Of a stretch of DNA of 64,000 bases, positions 17,861 through 27,064 are shown piece by piece. Origin of the DNA: Saccharomonospora sp. NB11 (lineage in GTDB: Bacteria; Actinomycetota; Actinomycetes; Mycobacteriales; Pseudonocardiaceae); NCBI RefSeq assembly GCF_015910535.1, contig NZ_JACBJG010000002.1, positions 62,001 through 126,000 of the forward strand. Reading direction: 5' to 3'. Made by a program: the position numbers and the translations under genes. Positions within the stretch are counted from its first letter, which is position 1; each line of letters begins with the position of its first letter. Below the pieces are notes generated by a model. The model made no database searches, was not told the origin of the DNA, and was given only the letters and a program-made list of their open reading frames with translations.

Positions 17861-19039
17861 TCACGACGCGGACCTCGACTTCGACGAGCTGGCCGCCCGA
17901 CGCGCCGCCACGAACAGTCCCAGCGCCACGATCCCGGCCACGGCCGCCACGACGGGAAGCTGCGCGAGGCCACCGGCCCCGAGCACCGCACCACCGATCG
18001 CCCCTCCCGCGGCGACACCGAGGTAGGTGCCCGACGTGTTTAACGCGAGCGCCTGCGTGGCCACCGGTCCCGCGAGCAGATGGAGCCGCGCCTGGACCGC
18101 GGGCGAGTTCCAGAAGGCGGCCCCACCCCACACCGCCACCACCGGCACCAGCAGCACGACCGGCACCGGTCGCCACGGCCAGAGCGCCAGGAGCGCCGCC
18201 ATCGCGGCGACGAAGGCCGCGACCCCGGCGATCAGGGCGCGGTCCGGACCCCATCGATCGGTCGCGACACCGCCCGCCCAGATGCCGAGCATCCCCGCCG
18301 CACCCGACACCGCGAACAGCACACCACGCTGTCCCGCCCCGGCGTCGGCCAGCGCGTCGACGTAGGGCGCGAGGTAGGTGAGCACCATCATCGACCCGAG
18401 CATGAGCACGAGATTCGCCGCGAGCCCGAGGGACACGGCGGGACGCACCAGGATCGCGAGCTGCTGCCGCACGGGCAGCGCCTCCCGCACTCCCGTGCCC
18501 GGCGGGAGAACGAACCGGGCCGCCACGCCGAAGACCAGGCCCGCGACGGCCATGAATGCGAACGTCGTCCGCCACCCGAACGCTCCCCCGATCCACGTGC
18601 CCACGGGCACGCCCACGGCGATCGCGCCGGTGACCCCGAACGCCACCACCGCCACGTACCGGCCCACCCGCTCCGCCGGCGCGAGCGCGGCCGCTGTGCC
18701 GAACAGCACGGGCGTCGCCGCGGCGGCCGCCAACGCGGCGAGCACCCGCAACGCCACCAGCGTCGGATAGTCGGGCGCACCCGCGGCGAGCGCATTGGCG
18801 AGGGTGAACACCGCCGCCGCCGTGCCCAGGAGGGCACGCCCGCAGATGCGCGCGGCCCCGATCGCGATGACCGGCGAGGCGATCGCGACGGTGAGGGAGA
18901 AGGCGGTCACCAGCTGCCCGGCCACCGCCTCACTCACCGCCAGGTCGGCGGCGATCTCCGGGATGACACCGGCGATCACGTAGTCGTCGGTGTAGAAGAC
19001 GAGGGCTCCCACACCGAGCACGAGAAGCCAGACGGGCAC
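17861..19039 (-). CDS. MFS transporter, drug/sugar efflux type
   Basis: 392 aa with about twelve hydrophobic segments. The first begins at residue 2 (PVWLLVLGVGALVFYTDDYVIAG), and a GVPVGTWIG motif in helix 5 fits the DHA1 antiporter group (AraJ/YdhP-like). The GTG start at 19039 lies six bases after TACTCT (19046-19051, minus), so a leaderless mRNA is likely. It sits 53 bp upstream of the Clp_N gene on the same strand. The substrate is unknown; an efflux role is inferred from family similarity. Confidence 0.82.
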   Translation of the reverse strand: MPVWLLVLGVGALVFYTDDYVIAGVIPEIAADLAVSEAVAGQLVTAFSLTVAIASPVIAIGAARICGRALLGTAAAVFTLANALAAGAPDYPTLVALRVLAALAAAAATPVLFGTAAALAPAERVGRYVAVVAFGVTGAIAVGVPVGTWIGGAFGWRTTFAFMAVAGLVFGVAARFVLPPGTGVREALPVRQQLAILVRPAVSLGLAANLVLMLGSMMVLTYLAPYVDALADAGAGQRGVLFAVSGAAGMLGIWAGGVATDRWGPDRALIAGVAAFVAAMAALLALWPWRPVPVVLLVPVVAVWGGAAFWNSPAVQARLHLLAGPVATQALALNTSGTYLGVAAGGAIGGAVLGAGGLAQLPVVAAVAGIVALGLFVAARRAASSSKSRSAS

Positions 19040-19100
19040 CGTCGGAGAGTACTCACCACCGCCGACGCACCGCACGCGATTTCCGTCGCTCCGGGGCGGG

Positions 19101-19200
19101 GACACCCGCACGCGTGCGAGAAGTGCGGGCACACGTTCGCAGAGCGCGGACACGCGTACGGGAAGTGCGGACACGCGTGCGCAAGGCGAGGACACGCCTG
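19101..19200. repeat. Degenerate 21-bp-period repeat after the VWA gene stop
   Basis: Successive 21-bp units read AGTGCGGGCACACG..., AGCGCGGACACGCG..., AGTGCGGACACGCG... and GGCGAGGACACGCC.... Read on the minus strand, the first GCGTGTCC begins 10 nt after the VWA stop codon (19208). Same family as 16841-17056 and 62263-62325. Confidence 0.75.
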
Positions 19201-19207
19201 GGCGACG

Positions 19208-21160
19208 TCAGGCTCGACGGTGATGCAGGTAGTTGCTCACCACGGCAGCACCGAGGCCGTCGAGGTCGGGTGCCACCACCCGTCCCCCACCGCGCCGGGC
19301 GAGCAGCTCGACGAACGCCGTGAGTCTGGGGTCGTCGCCGAGGCGGAACACGGTGAGCGAGGCGCGGAGCCGGGCCAGTCGGTCCACTTCGGAAAGTGTC
19401 TTCGCCAGGGTGCGGGGGCTCGGCGGGTAGGAGAACTCGGCCTCGCCGTCCCCCTCCAGGTGTGCTGTCGGCTCCCCGTCGGTCACCAGCAACACCACGG
19501 GCACGGCGTCCGGGTGCCGCCTCAAATGCCGCTCGGCGAGCAGCAGTGCGTGGTGGGCGTTGGTGCCCTGTTCCCACGTACCCTCCAGCCCCACGAGCTC
19601 ACCGATGCGCACCGACTGCGCGTACCGGCCGAACGTCACGACCTGCAGCGCGTCGCCGCGGAACCGCGTGGTGATCAGGTGGTGCAACGCCAACGCGGTG
19701 CGTTTCATGGGCAGCCACCGGCCCTCGGACACCATCGACCACGACGTGTCCACGCACAGTGCCACGGCCGCGCGCGCCCGATGCTCGGTCTCGGCGACCT
19801 CCACGTCGGCCACGTCGAGCCGGATCGGGCCGGAACGGTCGCTCGCCGCGGTGCGCAGCACGGCGTTGCGCAGGGTCTGCGACACGGCCCACGGTTCGCT
19901 GTCCCCGAACTCCCACGGCCGCGTGGATCCGGTGGGTTCTCCCGCCGCGCCCGCCGAGGCGGTGTCCCGTCGGCCGGTCCGGCTCCGCAGTACACGGACG
20001 ACGTCGGCCAGCGCCGTCTCGCCGAGTCGGCGCAGCGCCCTCGGCGTCAGGCGTAGCGTTCCGTCGGGAGCACGCTCGACGACGCCCTGTTCCCGCAACG
20101 CTCGTTCCAGTTCGGACAGTCGGCGCGCTGCGACACCGGCGTCCGGTCCAAGCTGCTCCTCCAACGCCTCAATGTCGATGTCCTCCAGCCGAGCCCCCGG
20201 ATACGACTGGGAGAGCTGCTCGGCCAGCGCGTCGAGCTCCGAGAGATCGGTCATCGCACGGACGCCGTCGGCCAGCCCCAGCGGGTCGTCGCCACGGAAG
20301 CGCTCGGCCGACGTCCAGTCCTGGCCGGGGCGCAGGTCGCGCAGCAGCGAGTCGAGCTGCGCCACCTGCTGCGCGATGCGCGGGTCCCCGAACGCCTGTG
20401 CGGAGAGCTCGGCCAGTTCCTGTCGCTGCTCGGGGGTCATCGAGTTCAACGTGCGCTGGGCCGCGGAGGCCCGGCGCGCGAGCACGTCCACCAGCTCGTC
20501 GATCGTTCGCGGGTTCTCGGGGAAGAACTCCCCGTGCCGTCGCATGAACTCGGCGAATCGTTGCTCCACGTCGCCGTAGCCCTGGGCGTGCGCGGCGAGG
20601 AGAGCGTTGAGGTCGGCGAGCATGCGACCGACCCGCTCGACGTCCTCGGGCGAGGTGGACCGCAGGGCGTCCTTCATGCCCTCGAACCGCGACTGCAACA
20701 ACTGCTGGCCCAGCAGCTCCCGGATGCGTTCGTAGTCCCGTCGACCGGTCTCGGTGGCCCACTCGTAGTCGGCGAGTTCGCTGACGGCGGCAGCCGTGCC
20801 CGAGGGCAGCGCATCCAGTTGCGCCTCGCGGAATCGCGCCTCATCGGACGGGTCGGCGAACGCGGCACGCCGCTCGGCCGCCACCGCCTCGTCCAGCAGG
20901 CGTCGCACCTCCTGGAGCGTGCCGTCGAGGCGGTGCCGACGCTGGATTTCGGACCGCCGCTGCCAGAGTCGACGGGTCAGCTCGTCCAGTCCCGGCGTCG
21001 ACCGGGTGCCACGACGCAGCAGTTCGTCGAGCGCCGCACGCGGCGACGCGCCCGCCATCACGTCGGAGCCGAGCGCGTCGACCGCTTCCCGCAAGTCCGG
21101 CGGCGGAGCCAGCGGATCGGGACCGCCGTGGTAGGGACCGTACGAATAGGACTCGGCCAT
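19208..21160 (-). CDS. VWA-domain protein partnered with an AAA+ ATPase (Rv0959-like)
   Basis: 650 aa. The first 400 residues are charged and helical (several heptad-like stretches rich in Glu, Arg and Leu); the C-terminal VWA domain starts near 460 with a MIDAS DTSWS motif at 471-475 and a later VTDGEPT. No signal peptide is seen. It starts 12 bp after the AAA+ gene at 21173 on the same strand, an operon seen as Rv0958-Rv0959 in M. tuberculosis. Such pairs resemble Mg-chelatase ChlI/ChlD and MoxR-VWA chaperones; the client is unknown. Confidence 0.85.
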   Translation of the reverse strand: MAESYSYGPYHGGPDPLAPPPDLREAVDALGSDVMAGASPRAALDELLRRGTRSTPGLDELTRRLWQRRSEIQRRHRLDGTLQEVRRLLDEAVAAERRAAFADPSDEARFREAQLDALPSGTAAAVSELADYEWATETGRRDYERIRELLGQQLLQSRFEGMKDALRSTSPEDVERVGRMLADLNALLAAHAQGYGDVEQRFAEFMRRHGEFFPENPRTIDELVDVLARRASAAQRTLNSMTPEQRQELAELSAQAFGDPRIAQQVAQLDSLLRDLRPGQDWTSAERFRGDDPLGLADGVRAMTDLSELDALAEQLSQSYPGARLEDIDIEALEEQLGPDAGVAARRLSELERALREQGVVERAPDGTLRLTPRALRRLGETALADVVRVLRSRTGRRDTASAGAAGEPTGSTRPWEFGDSEPWAVSQTLRNAVLRTAASDRSGPIRLDVADVEVAETEHRARAAVALCVDTSWSMVSEGRWLPMKRTALALHHLITTRFRGDALQVVTFGRYAQSVRIGELVGLEGTWEQGTNAHHALLLAERHLRRHPDAVPVVLLVTDGEPTAHLEGDGEAEFSYPPSPRTLAKTLSEVDRLARLRASLTVFRLGDDPRLTAFVELLARRGGGRVVAPDLDGLGAAVVSNYLHHRRA

Positions 21161-21172
21161 ACCCGCTCCTCG

Positions 21173-22594
21173 CTAGGGGCCGTACACCGCGGTGGAGCCG
21201 TCGACGTCCTTGGCGACCCGGCGGGCCAGGTACAGCGATTCGAGCGCGAGCTCCACAGCGGACGCCAGGCGTGGGGCGGGCTCGTCGGCCGAGACGCCCG
21301 CTCGCTGCGCCACCTCGTGCAGCACGGGGAGTTCCGGCAACGCGGCGAGCAGCTCGGCACCGGTGACCCGCTCCCCGGTGGCGACGAGGTGCCCGTCGGC
21401 CACCGCGTCGGCGAGAGGTCGCAGGTCGAGGCCCGCGAAGAGTTCGCGGGCGGTCTCCGCGACGGCCCGTCGCAACAGATGCACCAGGTGTTCGTTCTCG
21501 CGCCCTTCCTCGCCAGGCTCGAACTCGATCTTGCCGCGCACCACGTCGGGGACGGCGTCGAGATCGATCGGCCGGGCCACGGCGGGTCGCTCCCCCGTGA
21601 GCGCCGAACGTCGGAGCGCGGCGGCGGCCACGGTCTCGGCCGCGGCGACCGCGAACCGCGCCGACACTCCCGATCGCTGGTCCACCACCGTCGAGTCGCG
21701 CAGGTTGCGGACGAACCGCGCCAGCACCGACACCAGCGGGTCGCCGACCTCGGCCACGAGCCGGGCCTCCTGCCGCACCACGTTCACCTCGGCGGCGACG
21801 TCGAGCGGGTAGTGAGTCCGCACCTCGGCTCCGAAACGGTCTTTGAGCGGCGTGATGATGCGCCCGCGGTTCGTGTAGTCCTCGGGGTTGGCGGTGGTGA
21901 CCAGCAGCACGTCCAACGGCAGCCGGAGCGTGTACCCGCGGATCTGGATGTCGCGTTCCTCCATCACGTTCAGCAGCGCCACCTGGATCCGCTCGGCGAG
22001 GTCGGGCAGCTCGTTCACCGCGACGATGCCCCGGTGGGCCCTGGGCACGAGGCCGTAGTGGATGGTCTCGGGATCGCCGAGACTGCGGCCCTCGGCGACC
22101 CGGACGGGGTCGACGTCGCCGATCAGGTCACCGACGGAGGTGTCCGGGGTGGCGAGTTTCTCGGTGTAACGGGCCGACCGGTGCAACCACGCCACGGGCA
22201 GCTCGTCCCCCAGTTCCTCCGCGCGGCGACGCGACACGGGCGTGATCGGGGCGAGCGGGTGTTCGGCGAGTTCCGAGTCCTCGATGACGGGGGTCCACTC
22301 GTCGAGCAGCCCGGCGAGCGTGCGCAGCAGGCGGGTCTTTCCCTGCCCCCGCTCACCGAGCAGGATCACATCGTGCCCGGCGAGCAGTGCCCGTTCGAGC
22401 TGAGGCAACACGGTGCGGGAGAAACCGACGATCCCCGGCCACGGATTCTCCCCGGCGCGCAGGGCAGCCAGCAGGTTCTCGCGGATCTCGCTCTTGACGC
22501 TCCGGGGCCGGTACCCGGCAGCACGTAGGTCACCCGCCGTGCGGGGCAGGTCCGCGGGAGGGGAAGGCGAGATCGAGGACTGTGGAGACGTCAC
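21173..22594 (-). CDS. AAA+ ATPase, Mg-chelatase/MoxR-like (Rv0958-like)
   Basis: 473 aa. Walker A is GERGQGKT (80-87), with sensor/Walker B features around IVAVNELPDLAERIQVALLNVMEE and TTANPEDYTN, as in the ChlI/MoxR clade. The C-terminal 150 residues form the lid plus an extra helical domain. It starts with GTG at 22594. It forms an operon with the VWA protein and is divergent (67 bp) from the unknown gene at 22662. It probably remodels a protein complex with its VWA partner; it is not a magnesium chelatase of chlorophyll synthesis, since no partner genes are present. Confidence 0.85.
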   Translation of the reverse strand: MTSPQSSISPSPPADLPRTAGDLRAAGYRPRSVKSEIRENLLAALRAGENPWPGIVGFSRTVLPQLERALLAGHDVILLGERGQGKTRLLRTLAGLLDEWTPVIEDSELAEHPLAPITPVSRRRAEELGDELPVAWLHRSARYTEKLATPDTSVGDLIGDVDPVRVAEGRSLGDPETIHYGLVPRAHRGIVAVNELPDLAERIQVALLNVMEERDIQIRGYTLRLPLDVLLVTTANPEDYTNRGRIITPLKDRFGAEVRTHYPLDVAAEVNVVRQEARLVAEVGDPLVSVLARFVRNLRDSTVVDQRSGVSARFAVAAAETVAAAALRRSALTGERPAVARPIDLDAVPDVVRGKIEFEPGEEGRENEHLVHLLRRAVAETARELFAGLDLRPLADAVADGHLVATGERVTGAELLAALPELPVLHEVAQRAGVSADEPAPRLASAVELALESLYLARRVAKDVDGSTAVYGP

Positions 22595-22661
22595 GACATC
22601 GACGCTACTGCCGCCCTCGCCACACGTCGACGTCGACCCGCGGCCGGTAGGCTCGATCCTC

Positions 22662-23471
22662 GTGTGTTGTCCCAGTGCGACTCTCGCCGTGTGGTCGTCG
22701 GCCTGGCTGTCCGGCTCGGCCGCGCCCGACGACGTGCTCGACGCCCTCGCGGTGTGGGGTGAGGCCCATGAGGTGGTGGCTCACGACTCGGCGACCGCCG
22801 CAGCCTTCGACGTCCCGGTGGACGGCGAGGGTGCCGCCCCGCCGGCACGGTTGCTCGCCTCGCTCCGGACGCTGGGCATCACCGACGGACGCCTGGTGCT
22901 GCCCGTGGCGGGCGACGTCCGGGGACTCGGCGCGGGCGGACCGTTCGCCTCGGCGGCGTTGCGCGCGGGTGAGGCGCTGGTCTTCGCCGACCTCGGATTC
23001 GGGGTCGTGCCCCGTCACCTCGCGGAAGGGCTGTGGCGCTGGACCGTGTACGCGCTGGCCGACCATCCGACCACCGGACGGCCCGTGCCGGAGTACGTGC
23101 CGCTCGGCGAGGCGGAACACGGCCTCACGGATGCGGTGCGGGACAGCGCGGGAACGTTGCAGGCGTTGGACGTGGCCCGCGAGCGTCCCGGTGTCCGGGC
23201 GGAGTTGGCGGCCCGGTTGCGGGCCCGCCCCAGGCCGGACTGGCCCGCGGGCATGCCCGGTCGAGCACTGCGGGTGCTCCAGCGGGCCGAGGAGGTCGCG
23301 GCGATCCTGGACCTCGCGAAGGCCGACGAGCCGGGCGGCGCGGTCTCGGCGTCCGGGGCCGCCCGTCGCGCACAGGCATTGCGTCCGCTCGACGACGCGG
23401 TACGCCGGGCCCGATGCGCCGCCGTGAACGAGTCGGTCCGCCTGCTCACCCGGACCTCCGAGTCGTCCTGA
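22662..23471 (+). CDS. Conserved hypothetical protein divergent to the AAA+/VWA pair
   Basis: 269 aa, not recognised. Alanine-rich, cytosolic, no membrane segment. It starts MCCPSATLAVWSSAWLSG and has a segment RLVLPVAGDVRGLGAGGPF about 90 residues in. GTG 22662 lies eight bases after TAGGCT (22648-22653), supporting a leaderless start here. Its position back-to-back with the AAA+/VWA operon suggests a shared process, but nothing in the sequence proves it. A hairpin-forming repeat follows its stop codon. Confidence 0.7.
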   Translation: MCCPSATLAVWSSAWLSGSAAPDDVLDALAVWGEAHEVVAHDSATAAAFDVPVDGEGAAPPARLLASLRTLGITDGRLVLPVAGDVRGLGAGGPFASAALRAGEALVFADLGFGVVPRHLAEGLWRWTVYALADHPTTGRPVPEYVPLGEAEHGLTDAVRDSAGTLQALDVARERPGVRAELAARLRARPRPDWPAGMPGRALRVLQRAEEVAAILDLAKADEPGGAVSASGAARRAQALRPLDDAVRRARCAAVNESVRLLTRTSESS

Positions 23472-23482
23472 CCGGATACTGC

Positions 23483-23512
23483 GGTCGACCACACCCCGGT
23501 GTGCGGTCGACC
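23483..23512. terminator. Hairpin of two GGTCGACC palindromes
   Basis: GCGGTCGACC occurs at 23481-23490 and 23503-23512; each GGTCGACC is itself a palindrome, and ACACC/GGTGT pair between them. It can fold into a stem of 8 plus 5 bp. It lies 10 nt after the stop at 23471 and 26 bp before the -10 of the next gene, so terminator or operator are both possible. Confidence 0.5.
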
Positions 23513-23551
23513 CCATGGGAGTGAGCGTCCGATCTGCCTAGCGTCACGCGG

Positions 23552-25867
23552 GTGATCGCACGACATGTTCCTCGGCGGCTCGCCGCCGGACTTCTCACCA
23601 CACTCACCGTGGTGCTCGCGGCATGGGTGTCCATCGCCGCGGAGAGCAGCGTCCCACCACCGAGAGGGAAGGACGCCTCACCTGAGGTCTTCAGCGCCGA
23701 GCGCGCCCTCCAGCGACTGCGGGACATCGCCACCACCGCCCGCCCCATCGGAAGCCCGGAGAACCGCCGAATCGAGGACACCCTCGTGCGGCGGCTGAGC
23801 GAGCTCGGGCTGTCGGTCGAGGTCCAGCGCGCCGTCGGAACGCGCACCGCCGCCGGGCTCGCGACGTTCGGTCGGGTGGACAACATCGTGGCCACGCTGC
23901 CCGGCACCGACCCGACGGGAGTGGTCGTGCTCGCCGCACACCACGATTCGGCGCCGATGGGGCCGGGTGCCGCCGACGACGGGGCCGCTGTCGCCGCCGC
24001 CGTCGAGACCGCCCGCGCACTGGTGGACGGCGGCAAGCCGCTCCGTAACGACCTCGTCGTCCTGGTGACCGACGGCGAGGAGGACGGCGCGCTGGGGGCC
24101 GGCGCCGCCGTCCGGCACCCCGCGCTCGCCGGGCGGACCGGCGTGGTGCTCAACTTCGAGGCGCGGGGCGTCGCGGGTCCCTCGACGTTGTTCGAGACGT
24201 CGGAGGGCAACGCCGCCCTGGTGAGGACCGTGCACGACGTCGTCCCCCACACCCGTGGCAACTCCGCTCTCGTCCAGCTCTACCGGCTGCTTCCCAACAA
24301 CACCGACCTCACGCCGTTGACGCGGGCGGGTCTGGCCGGGCTGAACTTCGCGTTCTTCCACGACGCGTCGCGCTACCACACCGCGCAGGACACGGTGGAC
24401 CGGCTCGACCCGGCGAGCCTGCAACACCACGGCACCACCATGCTGGCCCTGGCCCGCGCGTTGGGCGACACCGACCTCACCACGGTCACCGCCTCGCACG
24501 ACGCCACGTACTTCTCGGTGTTCGGCCTGACGGTGCGGTACCCGGGCGCCGTGGCCGTGCCGCTCGCGGTGGGCGCCTGCGCGCTGGTGGTGCTTCTGGG
24601 CTGGCTCGTCCGACGCCGACGGCAGGCCACCGTGCCGAGGATGCTGCTCGGTGCCGCCTCCGCCGCCGCGCCGATCGTCGTCGCCGCGGTGTCGGCACAG
24701 GCGCTGTGGCAGGTGCTCGTGTCGTTGCGGCCCGGCTACGACCTGATGGGCGGACTGCTCCACGCCCCACGCGCCTTCGAGTTCACCCTGCTGGTCCTCA
24801 CCGCCGTGAGCCTGCTCGGCTGGTATTTCCTCCTTCGCCGGAGGTTGGGTCCCGCCGCTCTCGTGACGGGCGCGTTGTGCTGGCCCGCCGCGCTCGGCGT
24901 CGGCCTCGGGCTGTTCGCACCGAACGCGGCCTACGTGTTCACCGTGCCCGCCGTCGTGTCCACGCTCGCGGCGATCGCCGCACTCACCGTGGCACGGCGT
25001 CCGTCGCACTCGCTGCTCATCCTCGTGATCGCAGCGTGCCTCACGACCGCCGTGCTCGTCCCGATGGCGCACACCGCTCTGCTGGGCATGGGACTCGCGC
25101 TCGCGGGCGTGCCCGCCGCACTCCTGGCCGTGTGGGGTCTCACCCTGCTCCCCCTGGCCGAACGATTCCTGCCACGCGCGGAGCGTCGTCCGGGACTTGG
25201 CATGACCGTCGGTGTGCCGGTGGTCGCGGTGCTCCTCGTCGTCGCGTCGATCCCTGTGGGTCTGGCCGCGAACGACTCGACCGCGGACAACCCCGTCCGC
25301 TCGCATCTGGCGTACGTCCTCGACGCCGACACGGGCGTGGCGAGATGGGTGAGCGGCGAGCACGAGCCGACAGGCTGGACCCGCCGACACGTCGTGGACC
25401 GTGACCTGTCGGGGCTACCGCCCGGGTACGCCCGCGGCGAGCTCTGGACCGGTCCGGCACCCGGGCTCGACGTCGACGGACCGGATGTGAGGTTGTCCGC
25501 GCGCACTGCGGACACCCTCACCCTGCACATCGACTCGCCCCGCGACGCGACGTCGGTGATCCTCCGGTTCGACCGACCGATCGCCGAGGTGACGGCGCGC
25601 GCCGGAACCGCACCCCCGGCCATGGTCCGCGTCACCGGTGTCCGGGCGAACACCTGGCCGGGCGAGGTGCGGTTCCGCGACCTACCGGAGTCCGGCGTGG
25701 ACCTCACCGTGCGTACTGCGTCGGACGGCCCGACCCGGGTGACCGTCGTCGACGAGACCCGCGGCCTCGACCCGGTCCCCGGGTTCACCCCGCGTCCACC
25801 GGACGTCGTCGCCGGGACGCGAGAGGACGGTGACGTCGTCGCGGTGGCGCGGACCTACGAGTTCTGA
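23552..25867 (+). CDS. Membrane-anchored M28 zinc aminopeptidase with polytopic C-terminal half
   Basis: 771 aa. A signal anchor covers residues 10-30; the M28 peptidase domain occupies about 45-320 with AAHHDS, DDGAAV, TDGEEDG and NFEARG as metal and catalytic motifs. Eight or so hydrophobic segments follow (about 335-590), then an exported C-terminal beta-rich domain of about 170 residues. This is the layout of the Fxna/ERMP1-like membrane peptidases rather than secreted PepS-type enzymes. GTG 23552 lies seven bases after TAGCGT (23539-23544). The 3' end overlaps hemH by 13 bp tail to tail. Confidence 0.85.
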   Translation: MIARHVPRRLAAGLLTTLTVVLAAWVSIAAESSVPPPRGKDASPEVFSAERALQRLRDIATTARPIGSPENRRIEDTLVRRLSELGLSVEVQRAVGTRTAAGLATFGRVDNIVATLPGTDPTGVVVLAAHHDSAPMGPGAADDGAAVAAAVETARALVDGGKPLRNDLVVLVTDGEEDGALGAGAAVRHPALAGRTGVVLNFEARGVAGPSTLFETSEGNAALVRTVHDVVPHTRGNSALVQLYRLLPNNTDLTPLTRAGLAGLNFAFFHDASRYHTAQDTVDRLDPASLQHHGTTMLALARALGDTDLTTVTASHDATYFSVFGLTVRYPGAVAVPLAVGACALVVLLGWLVRRRRQATVPRMLLGAASAAAPIVVAAVSAQALWQVLVSLRPGYDLMGGLLHAPRAFEFTLLVLTAVSLLGWYFLLRRRLGPAALVTGALCWPAALGVGLGLFAPNAAYVFTVPAVVSTLAAIAALTVARRPSHSLLILVIAACLTTAVLVPMAHTALLGMGLALAGVPAALLAVWGLTLLPLAERFLPRAERRPGLGMTVGVPVVAVLLVVASIPVGLAANDSTADNPVRSHLAYVLDADTGVARWVSGEHEPTGWTRRHVVDRDLSGLPPGYARGELWTGPAPGLDVDGPDVRLSARTADTLTLHIDSPRDATSVILRFDRPIAEVTARAGTAPPAMVRVTGVRANTWPGEVRFRDLPESGVDLTVRTASDGPTRVTVVDETRGLDPVPGFTPRPPDVVAGTREDGDVVAVARTYEF

Positions 25868-26913
25868 GCCCCGGCCGCCGCGGGGCGCCGGGTGGGCTCG
25901 CAGCATCGCGTCGCACACGGTGCCCCGTTGGCGGTGTCGCCGCCCGTCGTGAGCGTGGAGAGCTTGCGGACGGGCGCGCCGTCGGTCTGCTCGCGCACGA
26001 GCTCCACGACGAGTTGCGCGAACCTCGGGTCGGAGTTGGGCGTGGCCGACCGCGCGAAGCCCATGCCGAGTTCCTCGGCCTTCTCCGCGGCCTCGTTGTC
26101 GAGGTCCCAGATCACTTCGAGGTGGTCGGACACGAAACCGATCGGGCAGCACACCACCGCGCGCACACCGTCGCCGTGCAGCGCCTCGATGTGGTCGACG
26201 ATGTCCGGCTCCAGCCACGGCACGTGCGGCGAACCGGAACGCGACTGCCACACGACGTCGTAGGTCTCGACGCCCAGCTGCTCGGCCACGAGCCGCGACG
26301 CCTCCGCGACCTGGCGCGAGTAGCGGTGGCCGCCCTCCTCCGGAGGACCCGACGCGGCGTCGGCCGCCGTCGGCACCGAGTGGGCGACGAACACCAGCCG
26401 CGTGTCGCGGTCGCCGACCTGCTCGTACGCGGCGCGCACGGCGTCGGCGTTGGCCTCCACGAACAGGGGGTGGTCGAAGAACTGGCGCAACTTCACCAGC
26501 TGCGGCGCCTTCTCCCCCACCGCGGCCCGCGCCCGCAGAATGTCCTCGTCGTACTGGCGGCACGCCGAGTAGCCGCCGTAGGCGCTGGTGGCGAACACGA
26601 GGGCGCGCTTGACGCCGTCGGCAGCCATCCGCGCGACGGCGTCCTCCACCATGGGATGCCAGTTGCGATTGCCGAAGTAGACGGGCAACTCGACGCCCTG
26701 CGCGGCGAGTTCACGTTCCACCGCCGCGATGGCCTCGCGGTTCAGCCGGTTGATCGGGGACACCCCACCGAAGTGGTGGTAGTGCTCGGCGACCTCGGCC
26801 AGCCGCTCCCGCGGTACGCCGCGTCCGCGGGTCACGTTCTCCAGAAACGGCATGACGTCGTCCGGTCCCTCCGGCCCGCCGAACGACAGCCACAGCAACG
26901 CGTCATAGTTCAC
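25855..26913 (-). CDS. hemH: Ferrochelatase (coproporphyrin/protoporphyrin)
   Basis: 352 aa. Inserts Fe2+ into the porphyrin; in actinobacteria the substrate is coproporphyrin III. It has LLWLSFGGPEGPDDV at the start, VFVAHSVP with the catalytic histidine, and PIGFVSDHLEVIWDLD. Cysteines in SACRQY and in the C-terminal CATRCC fit the [2Fe-2S] site of mycobacterial ferrochelatases. The GTG start at 26913 has AGAGG/GAGG upstream. It is the last gene of the fabG-inhA-hemH run, as in mycobacteria, and overlaps the convergent M28 gene by 13 bp. Confidence 0.95.
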   Translation of the reverse strand: MNYDALLWLSFGGPEGPDDVMPFLENVTRGRGVPRERLAEVAEHYHHFGGVSPINRLNREAIAAVERELAAQGVELPVYFGNRNWHPMVEDAVARMAADGVKRALVFATSAYGGYSACRQYDEDILRARAAVGEKAPQLVKLRQFFDHPLFVEANADAVRAAYEQVGDRDTRLVFVAHSVPTAADAASGPPEEGGHRYSRQVAEASRLVAEQLGVETYDVVWQSRSGSPHVPWLEPDIVDHIEALHGDGVRAVVCCPIGFVSDHLEVIWDLDNEAAEKAEELGMGFARSATPNSDPRFAQLVVELVREQTDGAPVRKLSTLTTGGDTANGAPCATRCCEPTRRPAAAGAQNS

Positions 26914-27064
26914 GACCTCATCCTCTCGCCGTCGAGAACCGGACGCAGACCGGGGTCGACCGGTCGGGACGCGCGTCTCACTTTCCGTGTCCGACCACCG
27001 ATCCCGGCTGTCCCGGACGCGCGACGGGGCGCCCACCAGCACGGTGAGCGCCCCGTCGAGTCGG

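Noticed and set aside
21173-22594. Calling the AAA+ gene a magnesium chelatase subunit of chlorophyll synthesis
   Set aside because: No bch/chl genes nearby, and the VWA partner and length match the Rv0958/Rv0959 chaperone-like pair instead.
23678-25390. A 570-codon minus-strand frame opposite the M28 gene
   Set aside because: Low-complexity translation (His, Glu, Arg, Gly) antisense to a protein with clear peptidase motifs.
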